From Anaerolineales bacterium (GTDB lineage: Bacteria; Chloroflexota; Anaerolineae; Anaerolineales; E44-bin32): a DNA stretch of 64,000 nucleotides. Of the stretch, positions 17,811 through 25,450 are shown piece by piece (the first letter of the stretch is position 1; each line of letters opens with the position of its first letter). Where the stretch lies: positions 18,196 through 82,195 of the forward strand of contig JARRPX010000015.1 in the NCBI GenBank assembly GCA_037382465.1, written 5' to 3'. Below the pieces are notes generated by a model. That model was given only the letters and a program-made list of their open reading frames with translations. It had not been told where the DNA came from and ran no database searches. The position numbers were made by a program, and so were the translations under genes.

Positions 17811-17830
17811 GGCCGCGGTTTTCCGCGGCC
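17811..17830 (-). promoter_or_regulatory. Perfect GC hairpin just upstream of the ABC ATPase ribosome-binding site
   Basis: GGCCGCGG, four-base AAAA loop, CCGCGGCC (minus strand): an 8-bp perfect stem. It ends 10 to 11 bases before the AAAGGAG ribosome-binding site of the ATPase gene and lacks a downstream U tract, so it is more likely an RNA-stability or translation element than a second terminator. Confidence 0.6.
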
Positions 17831-17842
17831 AAAAGTCGGACG

Positions 17843-17880
17843 AAAATAAAAAACCGCGGGCGCTGGAGCGCACCGCGGTC
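17843..17880 (-). terminator. Intrinsic terminator inside the ABC operon leader (candidate attenuator)
   Basis: On the minus strand, ACCGCGG-(U bulge)-GCGC pairs with GCGCCCGCGGT across the loop UCCA, followed by TTTTTTATTTT. It lies between the small leader ORF and the ABC ATPase gene. Its 5' arm contains GGTGCGC, which is also complementary to GCGCACC at 18002-18008, next to the leader ORF start. Confidence 0.75.
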
Positions 17881-17897
17881 TCGTGAATACGAGATGG

Positions 17898-17999
17898 TTA
17901 CCTGTCGGTAGGCGCACTCCGCGAAGGCATGCTGGCAACGAGTCCAATATCGGACTGAATGCGAAGCACCTGGATACTGCTGAGGCGAATTTTCATCAT
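17898..17999 (-). CDS. Putative 33-residue leader peptide of the ABC/GNAT operon
   Basis: A small ORF starts with two consecutive ATG codons (17999 and 17996), preceded by AAGGAAGG at a good distance, and ends with TAA 18 bases before a terminator hairpin. The product begins MMKIRLSSIQVLRIQ and ends SAPTDR; it is hydrophilic to mildly amphipathic, with no membrane span. I do not recognise it. Its position between a good promoter and an intrinsic terminator, in front of an ABC transporter, fits a regulatory leader peptide in ribosome-mediated attenuation. An independent small protein with its own terminator is the alternative. Confidence 0.55.
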   Translation of the reverse strand: MMKIRLSSIQVLRIQSDIGLVASMPSRSAPTDR

Positions 18000-18032
18000 T
18001 CGGTGCGCCTTCCTTTCTTGAAAGATGTGCCT

Positions 18033-18061
18033 AGTCTACTGTAAAACGATACCATCGTCAA
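18033..18061 (-). promoter_or_regulatory. Promoter of the leader ORF / ABC / GNAT operon
   Basis: Read on the minus strand: TTGACG, 17 bp, TAGACT. The predicted start of transcription is about 25 bases before the leader ORF start codon, leaving room for its ribosome-binding site. It lies in the gap after the stop of the antiporter gene. Confidence 0.7.
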
Positions 18062-18091
18062 CCCTGTCGTCCCAAATGATTGCACTCTTCG

Positions 18092-19957
18092 CTACGGCAT
18101 CTGCAGCAAGGCGATCGCCTGCTCGACCGAATCGGGGCTGCCGATCAGGCCGATGCGGTCTCCGAGTTGGAGAACGGTATCGCTGTGCGGCACGGAGACG
18201 CTTTCCTCGTGCTGGATGCTCAATATGAGTGCGTTGCCGGGCAAGCGAATCTTGCGCATGGGAATCCCGGCCAGCCGGGAATTGCTGCAGTATACCTCTC
18301 CAACTTCGACGTCGGCCGTGTCGTGCAGCAGGATATCGAACGCCAACGGATAGCGAATGGCGCCTTCGAGCGCCATCGCAGTCGCGAGCGCAGGCTGAAC
18401 GACTTTCACACCCAAGTTTTGAAGCTGCGGGATCAATTCGACGTCGCTGATGCGTGAAATCACCAGGGGGATGTCGAAGGTCAGGCGGGCGAGGCTGCAT
18501 ACCTCCAGAGTTTCTGTGGAACTGCTGGTCAGGTCGAGCAGGACGCGGGCCGTCGCGGCATCCGCTACGGTCAATGCGGAATGGAAATCCGTACAGTTGC
18601 GGTGGATCGTCACTTTAAGCTTTTCAAAGGCTGGGATGCGGCTTTCGTCCGGGCAGATAACGGAAACCCGTTCGCCGCTCGGCAGCAGGCGTTCAGCCAG
18701 GAATTCGGCCATCTGATCTTGCCCCAGGATGATCACGCCCTGGCGGACGGCTTCTTCGCTTTTCGGATAGAGTCGGTTAAAGAGGAGTGGTGCGAAAGTG
18801 CAGGAGATGATGGCGAGCAGGATGATGGCGGCGTTCAGCGCCTCGCTGATCACGCCCAGATCGCGGGCGATCGATGCGGCGGCGATGATCAAAGAGAGCC
18901 GGGCGGAGAGCAGGAAACCCGCCGCAAGCGATGCGCGCCACGGGAACTGGAAACGGAAGATCGACGCCGGGATGACTTTGACCAAAGCGGCCAAGACAAC
19001 GAGCACCGGTATGAGCAGCAGGGCGGAAGGAGATTCGATCAGCGCGCTCAGATCGAATTCTACGCCGACCATGATGAAGAAAATGGGGATGAAGAAGCCG
19101 TAGCCGATGGCGTCGAGTTTCTCACGTGATTCGACGTCCGTCGATCCGGCGATCAGGCTGGCAATCGCACCGGCCAAAAACGCTCCGAGGATCAGCTCCA
19201 CACCGAGCGCCTCGGCAAGCACCACCCAGGAAACCATCAGGGCGAAAGCGCCGCGAACGCGAATTTGGGCCGTGGCGCTGGAGAGGTCACTGAGAATCCG
19301 GCGTAGGAAAGCCGCCTCGGTGAAACGCTGCCCGATCCTTGCCGCCAGCACGAACAGCGACAATAACGCTGGAATAAGCAGCAGATCGAGCGTCAGTCCC
19401 TGGCTGTTTATGGCGATGACGATGGTCAGCAACAGCAGGGTGACGAAATCGGCGATGGAGGCTGCCACCAACAAATACTGCCCATAACGCGAGTCCAGGA
19501 TTTCTCTTTCCTTGAGCACCGGGACGACGACGCCGAGCGAGGTCGTGCTGAGAATCAGCGCCATCAAGAGCGGATTTTGGACGCCGTCCAGCAACGATAG
19601 GGCGTACGCGCCCAGCAGCGCAAGCCCGAGGGTGCCCGTCAGCAGAATGAAGGCGACGGGGAGCGGTTGTTTCCACCACGCATGCTTTGCGCTGTTTCCG
19701 CGCGTGGGCAGCAGCAAATTAAAATCCACTTCCAATCCCGAGAGGAACATCAGGTAGGCAAACCCGAATTCGGCAAGGAATTGCAGAATGGGTGAACTGT
19801 CGACCAGGTTGAAGCCGCTGTGGCCGATGATCACGCCGGCGAATATTTCGCCGACGACGATGGGGAGACGCAAGCGTCGGATGCGGCTGGTGAGAATGGG
19901 AACGACCACGGCCAGCACCGTGATCAGCAAGAGTGCAGAATAAGGATTGTGATCCAA
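18092..19957 (-). CDS. CPA2-family cation/proton antiporter with TrkA (RCK) domains
   Basis: The 621-residue product starts with about twelve membrane spans of the KefB/CPA2 type (LPIVVGEIFAGVIIGH, FGFAYLMFLSGLEVD near residues 30-75). From about residue 415 comes a TrkA-N-like domain (GVIILGQDQMAEFLAERL) and then a TrkA-C domain (residues about 540-621). Family members exchange K+ or Na+ for H+ and are gated by nucleotides bound to the TrkA-N part. The usual GxGxxG here reads GQDQMAE, so NAD binding may be altered. It stands apart from homoserine dehydrogenase upstream by 56 bases. Confidence 0.9.
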   Translation of the reverse strand: MDHNPYSALLLITVLAVVVPILTSRIRRLRLPIVVGEIFAGVIIGHSGFNLVDSSPILQFLAEFGFAYLMFLSGLEVDFNLLLPTRGNSAKHAWWKQPLPVAFILLTGTLGLALLGAYALSLLDGVQNPLLMALILSTTSLGVVVPVLKEREILDSRYGQYLLVAASIADFVTLLLLTIVIAINSQGLTLDLLLIPALLSLFVLAARIGQRFTEAAFLRRILSDLSSATAQIRVRGAFALMVSWVVLAEALGVELILGAFLAGAIASLIAGSTDVESREKLDAIGYGFFIPIFFIMVGVEFDLSALIESPSALLLIPVLVVLAALVKVIPASIFRFQFPWRASLAAGFLLSARLSLIIAAASIARDLGVISEALNAAIILLAIISCTFAPLLFNRLYPKSEEAVRQGVIILGQDQMAEFLAERLLPSGERVSVICPDESRIPAFEKLKVTIHRNCTDFHSALTVADAATARVLLDLTSSSTETLEVCSLARLTFDIPLVISRISDVELIPQLQNLGVKVVQPALATAMALEGAIRYPLAFDILLHDTADVEVGEVYCSNSRLAGIPMRKIRLPGNALILSIQHEESVSVPHSDTVLQLGDRIGLIGSPDSVEQAIALLQMP

Positions 19958-20013
19958 ATGTGATTCTCCCGAATATCGCAGATCGAATAGGTGATGCCTA
20001 GACGTGCCGGTTG

Positions 20014-21039
20014 CTACTTGAATGCCTGGATGAAATCTGCCAAGAGTCCGTAGGCGGTTGTCCGCGTGCTGGGGTTGGATTCGACGATCGTGAGATCGCC
20101 GAGCACGTCGCTGCGGAAAGTGATGGCACAGGATGTGCCCTGCACGTCGAAAAGCGGATTCTCGGGTCCCACAAGCGTAGGCCGCACGCTGGCGTGGATT
20201 CCCCCATCGTGTTTCTCCGCGCGGCAGAGCAGTTTCCAGCGCGTTCTCTCCGCCGCAGCCGATAGGACGTCCTGTGGATCGATATTTTCGATACCCTCAC
20301 GTTCGACCTGATCCGGTGTGAGCGGGGATCCAATGAGCACGGTGACCAGAGCCGCCACTTTGATGGCGGCGTCCCATCCCTGTGTGTCTCCCTGCGGATC
20401 GCTTTCGGCGATGCCGATGGCTTCGGCGGCGGCGACCGATTCCTCGAAGGACTTCCCGTCTTCCATGAGGGACAGGATAAGGTTGGTGGTCGAGTTCAGG
20501 ATGCCCTCGAAGGAAAGGATTTCGGCGGCCGGAAGTGTTTCTCGCCAGGTTGCAAATACCGGGGCGCCGTCCATCACCGTGGATTCGAACAGGAAGCGCT
20601 TGCCGTGCTCCTTCGCCAGCACGGTCAATTGGTCGAAGGCATGGACCACGGGTCCCTTGTTGGCCGTAATGGCGTGCATTCCGTTTTCCAACGCGGTGCG
20701 GATGTGGTCGATTGCCGGTTGGCCGCTCTGGTAGTTGACGGGCGTATTTTCGAAGAGAACGTCCGCGCCGCATCTGCGGACGAAATCGAGGCTATCCTCC
20801 GGCGTCTCTACCGTCGAGAGCCGGGAGAGCGATACTCCTCGGCCGGCGAGATCGAGGGCTTTCTCGAGCTCGATACCCTGTGAATCCAGCGCCGTCCCGT
20901 GACGTCCCGTAGCGATGCCCACGACACGCCAGGCGATGCCGTGTCTGTCGCGCAGAGTCTTTTGCTTATCGAGCAAGAGGCGCGCCAATGCCTGGCCGAC
21001 GTTACCGAATCCGATAAAAGCGATTTTTACGTCCTGCAT
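20014..21039 (-). CDS. hom: Homoserine dehydrogenase
   Basis: This NAD(P)-dependent enzyme reduces aspartate semialdehyde to homoserine on the way to threonine and methionine. The 341-residue product shows the N-terminal Rossmann motif GFGNVGQALARLL, the catalytic-domain segments NTPVNYQSG, ITANKGPVVH, ESTVMDGAP and GILNSTTN, and the family's QGDTQGWDAA. It is the short form without a C-terminal ACT domain, so feedback control by threonine through ACT is not expected. It ends with a segment common to the short archaeal/Chloroflexi type. No threonine or aspartate pathway genes lie next to it. Confidence 0.93.
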   Translation of the reverse strand: MQDVKIAFIGFGNVGQALARLLLDKQKTLRDRHGIAWRVVGIATGRHGTALDSQGIELEKALDLAGRGVSLSRLSTVETPEDSLDFVRRCGADVLFENTPVNYQSGQPAIDHIRTALENGMHAITANKGPVVHAFDQLTVLAKEHGKRFLFESTVMDGAPVFATWRETLPAAEILSFEGILNSTTNLILSLMEDGKSFEESVAAAEAIGIAESDPQGDTQGWDAAIKVAALVTVLIGSPLTPDQVEREGIENIDPQDVLSAAAERTRWKLLCRAEKHDGGIHASVRPTLVGPENPLFDVQGTSCAITFRSDVLGDLTIVESNPSTRTTAYGLLADFIQAFK

Positions 21040-21075
21040 GCTACCTCGATCAACTGCGTCGTTAATTGCGAAGGA

Positions 21076-21825
21076 TTATACCAGTGGGTACGGGTAAGGC
21101 CGCCCCGGGCCGGGCTTGGGGAAGCGCCGGGCCACGAGCAATTTCCTGGCACGATCTTTTAGCGCCTGGATTTCGTCTTCAGAAAGCAGTTCCTCGTAGG
21201 CGGTGTACAACTCCCCAGCCTCATCCAGACGCTGCAGAAACGCCTTCACGTCGGCGAGAAGTTCCTGCGGGATGGGTTCGTCGACGAAGTCCCACACCAC
21301 GGTGCGCAGCTTGTAGTCCTGGTGGAAGCACACGCCGTGATCGATCAAGTGGATGTGTCCATCCGGCGCCAGGAGAACATGGCCGCCTTTACGATCGGCG
21401 TTGTTGATCAGAAAATCGAAGACGACGGCCGGGCGCAGCCGTTGTTTCTCCATCTCGCTGAAACTGAAGTAGTGACGTTCCGGGTCGGCGTCGATGAACA
21501 ACTGCAGGGAGCCCGATCCGGCAGGGCCATCCCGGCGGAGCACCGTCGGGGGAACGAGATTCCACCCCAGCGCGTTACTGGTGATGAAAGCTGCAACTTC
21601 GCGTGCGGCGAGTGTCCCGCGCGGGAAGTCCCACAACGGTCGCTCCCCCTGGGATGGTTTATACACGGCCGGTAGCGTTTCTTGATCGCAGGTCACCTGG
21701 GCGAGGAAGGTGTAATTCGAACTCCAGGTGAATTGACCGACGACCTCGATCTCACCGAAGGTGAGATCGTGCAGCACTTTCTGGAGTTCCGTATCCGTTG
21801 GAATCATCGTCTTCCACTTCGACAT
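21076..21825 (-). CDS. SCO1664-family protein (PI3/4-kinase-like fold)
   Basis: The product (about 249 residues from ATG at 21825, or ATG at 21807) matches the SCO1664 family. Visible landmarks are AVYKPSQGERPLWDFP, the EVAAF segment, FDFLINNADRKGGH and HLIDHGVCFH, which resemble the ATP/metal site of phosphatidylinositol 3/4-kinase-like proteins (catalytic NADR and metal-binding DHG). Function is unknown. The open frame runs further upstream but would overlap the DUF3090 gene, so I used the internal start. The gene follows DUF3090 and a histidine-phosphatase-family gene, a set kept together in Actinobacteria. Confidence 0.85.
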   Translation of the reverse strand: MSKWKTMIPTDTELQKVLHDLTFGEIEVVGQFTWSSNYTFLAQVTCDQETLPAVYKPSQGERPLWDFPRGTLAAREVAAFITSNALGWNLVPPTVLRRDGPAGSGSLQLFIDADPERHYFSFSEMEKQRLRPAVVFDFLINNADRKGGHVLLAPDGHIHLIDHGVCFHQDYKLRTVVWDFVDEPIPQELLADVKAFLQRLDEAGELYTAYEELLSEDEIQALKDRARKLLVARRFPKPGPGRPYPYPLV

Positions 21826-21875
21826 CAATAGCAGCGCATACTTACTGCTGAATTCAGGATGGGTTCCCGGAAACG

Positions 21876-22403
21876 TTAGTGTTTGTGGCCGTTGCGTTTG
21901 GGGCAGAAGTGGCCCTCGGGATCGATGGGTTGACCGCAGTTTCCGCAAATCGGGCGTCCGCGGCTGGCGACTTCCAGTCCCCAGGCGCACATACTGCGGA
22001 GTTGCGATCGTGTGCACCAGAATCGCGCGACGTCGCCCGCATCGAGGTCTTCGCCTTCGGCTTCTATCTCGCGCGCTACGAGCACTAAAAGATCGTTGTC
22101 TTCATCGTATCCCAAGCCCATGTGTCCGACACGAAAGGCGGGATCGATCGGTTTTTCGAGCTCCATTTCATCTTCGACGAAGGCCGCTTCCGCGTTCGAG
22201 AGATCCGGGAATCGTTCGTCGAGATCGGCGAGAAATTGTTCCAGTCCGATCGCCAACGACTGCACCTGCTGCTTTTCAACGATCAGGGTGATTAATTCCT
22301 CACCTTTGCTTGCCTGGATATAGAACACGCGTTGGCCCACGGGGCCAATGGCCCCGGTCGTGATTCGAGTTACCGGCTTCAGATCGTATTCCTTGGATGT
22401 CAT
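21876..22403 (-). CDS. DUF3090 family protein
   Basis: A 175-residue protein of the DUF3090 family, recognised by the N-terminal GPVGQRVFYIQASKG, the central helix, and the C-terminal WCTRSQLRSMCAWG. It ends with a small zinc-ribbon-like tail, CGNCGQPIDPEGHFCP, that could bind a metal. Function is unknown. It lies between the SCO1664-family gene and a histidine-phosphatase-family gene in the same order as the actinobacterial MSMEG_4193/DUF3090/SCO1664 cassette, which argues for a shared process. Confidence 0.88.
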   Translation of the reverse strand: MTSKEYDLKPVTRITTGAIGPVGQRVFYIQASKGEELITLIVEKQQVQSLAIGLEQFLADLDERFPDLSNAEAAFVEDEMELEKPIDPAFRVGHMGLGYDEDNDLLVLVAREIEAEGEDLDAGDVARFWCTRSQLRSMCAWGLEVASRGRPICGNCGQPIDPEGHFCPKRNGHKH

Positions 22404-22467
22404 CCGGACTCCAGCAACGATGTCTCCTTTGAAACCATCGCTTTTTCCCAGTGCTACAGGAAGTATA

Positions 22468-23091
22468 TCATCCTCGCTCGGCCGCCAAGGTGGCGCGCCG
22501 GTCGTTCAGACCGACGAGGCGTACGTGAGCGCCGTGGACCTGGAGAATGCTGATGGAAGCTGGTGAAATCGTCAGCCGTTGAAAAAGGTCGAGCGGCAGG
22601 CCGATGTAATGTGCGAGGGCGAGCTTGATCGGATCGGAGTGGAAGATGCAGGCGATGACCGCCTTGGGCGTCCCGTATTGAGCGCGCAGCGTCTCCAGTT
22701 CGGAGACGATGCGGGCCTGGGCCTCGGGGAAGGATTCGCCCTCGGGAAAACGCGCCAATGAGGGGATGCTCTGTATGATCCGCCACAGCTTCCGCCGGTA
22801 TAGCCTTTTCAGCGAAGCGCCTTGCCATTTCCCGTAATGAATCTCCCCCAGGTTTTCTCTGACGATGACATCCTTTTTCTTTGCTGCGGCTAGCGGTGCG
22901 GCGGTTTCCAACGCCCGTTCGAGCGGACTGGAAAAGATCGCCCGCAGTCTGACGGGTCTCAACACTTCCGCCAGGGCTTCCGCTTGCAGCTTACCGCGCG
23001 CATTCAGGTGTACGTCGGGAAGCCGGCCGGCGAGTTTCCCTGTTTTTACAAAGTCGTTCTCGGCGTGCCGGATGAGCAGGATGGTGGTCAT
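22468..23091 (-). CDS. Histidine phosphatase family protein (MSMEG_4193-like)
   Basis: A 207-residue branch-2,3 phosphoglycerate-mutase-fold protein. The catalytic LIRHAEND replaces the usual RHGE; a second His occurs in IFHSDPIKLALA, and SSPLERALETA is the phosphate-pocket motif. These match the MSMEG_4193 subgroup. It heads the conserved set with DUF3090 (downstream by 64 bases) and SCO1664-family genes, and lies nine bases after rarA, so it may be transcribed with that gene. The substrate is unknown. Confidence 0.85.
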   Translation of the reverse strand: MTTILLIRHAENDFVKTGKLAGRLPDVHLNARGKLQAEALAEVLRPVRLRAIFSSPLERALETAAPLAAAKKKDVIVRENLGEIHYGKWQGASLKRLYRRKLWRIIQSIPSLARFPEGESFPEAQARIVSELETLRAQYGTPKAVIACIFHSDPIKLALAHYIGLPLDLFQRLTISPASISILQVHGAHVRLVGLNDRRATLAAERG

Positions 23092-23100
23092 ACGCGTCGC

Positions 23101-24525
23101 TCAGCGTTTTTGATCGCCACGGCGGGTGAGGTCTCGTTTGATAGTTTGGATTTCGCGTTCTTGCGGCTCGGGAAGGGACTCGACCTGCTCGATGCCCAGC
23201 GCTTTACGCTGCGCCTCGCGCCAGCGCGCCAGCCTGTTTTCGACTTCCGTTTCGTACCCCTGATCGGAAGGTTCGTAGAACACCGTTCCCAGGAGCTCGT
23301 CGGGCAAATACTGCTGGCCAATGTGGTGGGCGGGAAATTCGTGCGGGTACTGGTATCCTTCGCCGTGCCCCAGTGCTTTTGCGTCGCGATTGGCGTCCTG
23401 GAGATGTTTGGGCACATCAACGATGCCCCTTTCTTCGACCAATTTGTACGCTTTGAAGTAGGAGACCGCACTGTTCGATTTGGACGCCGTGGCGAGGTAG
23501 AGCGTGGCCTCCACGATGGGGTACACCCCTTCGGGCAGACCGACGAATTCGAAGGACTGCAGCGCCGCAGCAGCGACGACCAATCCCATCGGATCGGCCA
23601 ATCCGATGTCCTCGGAAGCCAGGATCAGCAGTCGGCGCAGGATGAAGCGCGGATCCTCGCCGGCGTAGAGCATCTTGGCCAGCCAGTAGAGCGCGGCATC
23701 GGGATCCGACCCGCGCACGGATTTGATGAAGGCAGAGATGGTGTCGTAATGTGCGTCTCCGTCCTTGTCGTAGAGAATGGCCCGGCGTTGGATCGATTCC
23801 TGCGCTACGTCGAGGTCGATGTGAATCGTGCCGCTTTTATTGGGCGGGGTGGTTTCGACGGCGAGTTCGAGGGCGTTGAGGGCATTGCGCGCGTCGCCGC
23901 CCGCGACGTGAATGAGATGTGCCAGTGCATCCTCGTCGATCTTGATCGATCTGTCGCCGTAACCGCGTTCTTTGTCGTGCAGCGCGTGCTCGATGACCCG
24001 GCGTAAATCGTCGTCGTCGAGCGGCCGCAGTTGGAAGATGCGCGAGCGCGAGACCAGCGCACCGATGACTTCGAAATACGGGTTCTCCGTGGTCGCCCCG
24101 ATCAGCGTGATGGTGCCGTTCTCGACGTGGGGCAGCAGGGCGTCTTGCTGCGCTTTGTTCCAGCGGTGGACTTCGTCGACGAAGAGGATGGTGCGTTTGT
24201 TGTACAGTTTGCGCCGTTCCTGGGCTTCGTGGATCACGCGCCGCAGTTCCGGTTTCCCGGCCAACACGGCTGACATGGTCTCGAAGTGGGATTGCGTCGT
24301 GTTGGCGATGATCATCGCCAGAGTCGTTTTTCCGGTGCCCGGCGGGCCCCACAGAATGATCGAGGCGAAGAGGCGATCGGCTTGAATCGCGCGGCGCAGC
24401 AAACATCCCTCGCCGACGATTTCCTCCTGTCCGACGAATTCATCCAAATTGCGCGGCCGAACACGCGCTGCCAGGGGCGCTTCGTGCATCAAACGTTCAC
24501 TCAAGGCGTGATCGAAGAGGTCCAT
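23101..24525 (-). CDS. rarA: Replication-associated recombination protein A (RarA/MgsA), AAA+ ATPase
   Basis: A 474-residue AAA+ protein of the clamp-loader-like RarA/MgsA/WRNIP1 family, which acts at stalled replication forks. It has the lead-in RPRNLDEFVGQEEI, Walker A GPPGTGKTT, Walker B FVDEVHRWN, sensor 1 GATTENP and the arginine-finger SRSR. The C-terminal tetramerisation domain includes GSDPDAALYWLAKML and YPHEFPAHH, followed by a short, charged tail. Length is normal. It is divergent from the maf-pbp-rsgA operon. Confidence 0.94.
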   Translation of the reverse strand: MDLFDHALSERLMHEAPLAARVRPRNLDEFVGQEEIVGEGCLLRRAIQADRLFASIILWGPPGTGKTTLAMIIANTTQSHFETMSAVLAGKPELRRVIHEAQERRKLYNKRTILFVDEVHRWNKAQQDALLPHVENGTITLIGATTENPYFEVIGALVSRSRIFQLRPLDDDDLRRVIEHALHDKERGYGDRSIKIDEDALAHLIHVAGGDARNALNALELAVETTPPNKSGTIHIDLDVAQESIQRRAILYDKDGDAHYDTISAFIKSVRGSDPDAALYWLAKMLYAGEDPRFILRRLLILASEDIGLADPMGLVVAAAALQSFEFVGLPEGVYPIVEATLYLATASKSNSAVSYFKAYKLVEERGIVDVPKHLQDANRDAKALGHGEGYQYPHEFPAHHIGQQYLPDELLGTVFYEPSDQGYETEVENRLARWREAQRKALGIEQVESLPEPQEREIQTIKRDLTRRGDQKR

Positions 24526-24766
24526 CGGTTATTCGATATTGTACCAACGAGTCGCCCTGCATGAGGCTTTTTCTATCAGAATTGCATCGGGCTTTCCCTA
24601 TGTGTATCTGATGAAGTTGATGACGGCCAGTAGGGCATTGCGTTTGGGCTGCATGGGTGCTGGACTCCGAGTTAAGCAGGCTATGTTAGAATGTCCCCTC
24701 GATGGACACTTGCACTGCGCACGGGATGAAATCAAGCTGCTGTGCGTAATCGGGAGTACGATCGCA

Positions 24767-25450
24767 GTGACAGGGAAGGAAACGGAAAGACAGGCGTTCA
24801 CGCTGGCCTCGGCCTCTCCGAGAAGACGGGATTTGATGGGACTGACCGGATGGGACGTACGCGTTATTTCCACCGACGTGAACGAGCGTACGAAATCCGG
24901 CGAGGACGCCCAGGCATTGGCCCGCCGCCTGGCGGAGGCGAAAGCCAGAAGTGCGCTGGAGCGGTCGAACCCGGAGGGCATCCTGCTCGCCGCGGACACG
25001 GTCGTGGAATACGAGGGCCGGCTGCTGGGCAAACCGGGTGACGAGCGAGATGCGCTGCGCATGCTGACGGAACTGCGCGGGCGGAATCACACCGTCGTGA
25101 CGGCGCTGGCGATCAGCCAACCCGGTAACGGATCGGTAGAAATCGAAGCCTGCAAGACGTCCGTCCCGATGCGGGAATACGCTACGGAGGAACTGCGTGC
25201 GTATGTCGCCTCCGGACGTGCCTTCGATAAAGCCGGCGGATACGGAATACAGGACGAGGATTTCCATCCGGTCGATGTGGATCGATTGGCCGGCTGCTTT
25301 GCCAACGTGATGGGTTTGCCATTGTGTCATCTCGTGCGCGCCGCGCGACGAATGGGAGTCGAGCCGCCGATAGACGTTCCGGCGGCATGCCAGGCGTATA
25401 CCAGCTATACTTGTCCGGTGTACGCGGAGATATTGAGGGACGCATCGTGA
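24767..25450 (+). CDS. maf: Maf family nucleoside triphosphate pyrophosphatase
   Basis: Maf enzymes hydrolyse non-canonical or particular NTPs (often dTTP/UTP). The product shows the N-terminal LASASPRRRDLM, the catalytic AADTVVEYEG and LLGKPGDERDALRML, and the C-terminal GRAFDKAGGYGIQ. I use GTG at 24767, which starts eleven residues before LASASPRR, with GGGAG upstream; the frame is open to 24539 with an ATG at 24683 as alternative. There is a tail of about 30 residues with two Cys after the usual end of the family. Its TGA stop overlaps the GTG start of the penicillin-binding protein gene. Confidence 0.92.
   Translation: MTGKETERQAFTLASASPRRRDLMGLTGWDVRVISTDVNERTKSGEDAQALARRLAEAKARSALERSNPEGILLAADTVVEYEGRLLGKPGDERDALRMLTELRGRNHTVVTALAISQPGNGSVEIEACKTSVPMREYATEELRAYVASGRAFDKAGGYGIQDEDFHPVDVDRLAGCFANVMGLPLCHLVRAARRMGVEPPIDVPAACQAYTSYTCPVYAEILRDAS

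Noticed and set aside
21826..22017. Upstream extension of the SCO1664-family gene
   Set aside because: It overlaps the DUF3090 gene in another frame and is unlike the family.
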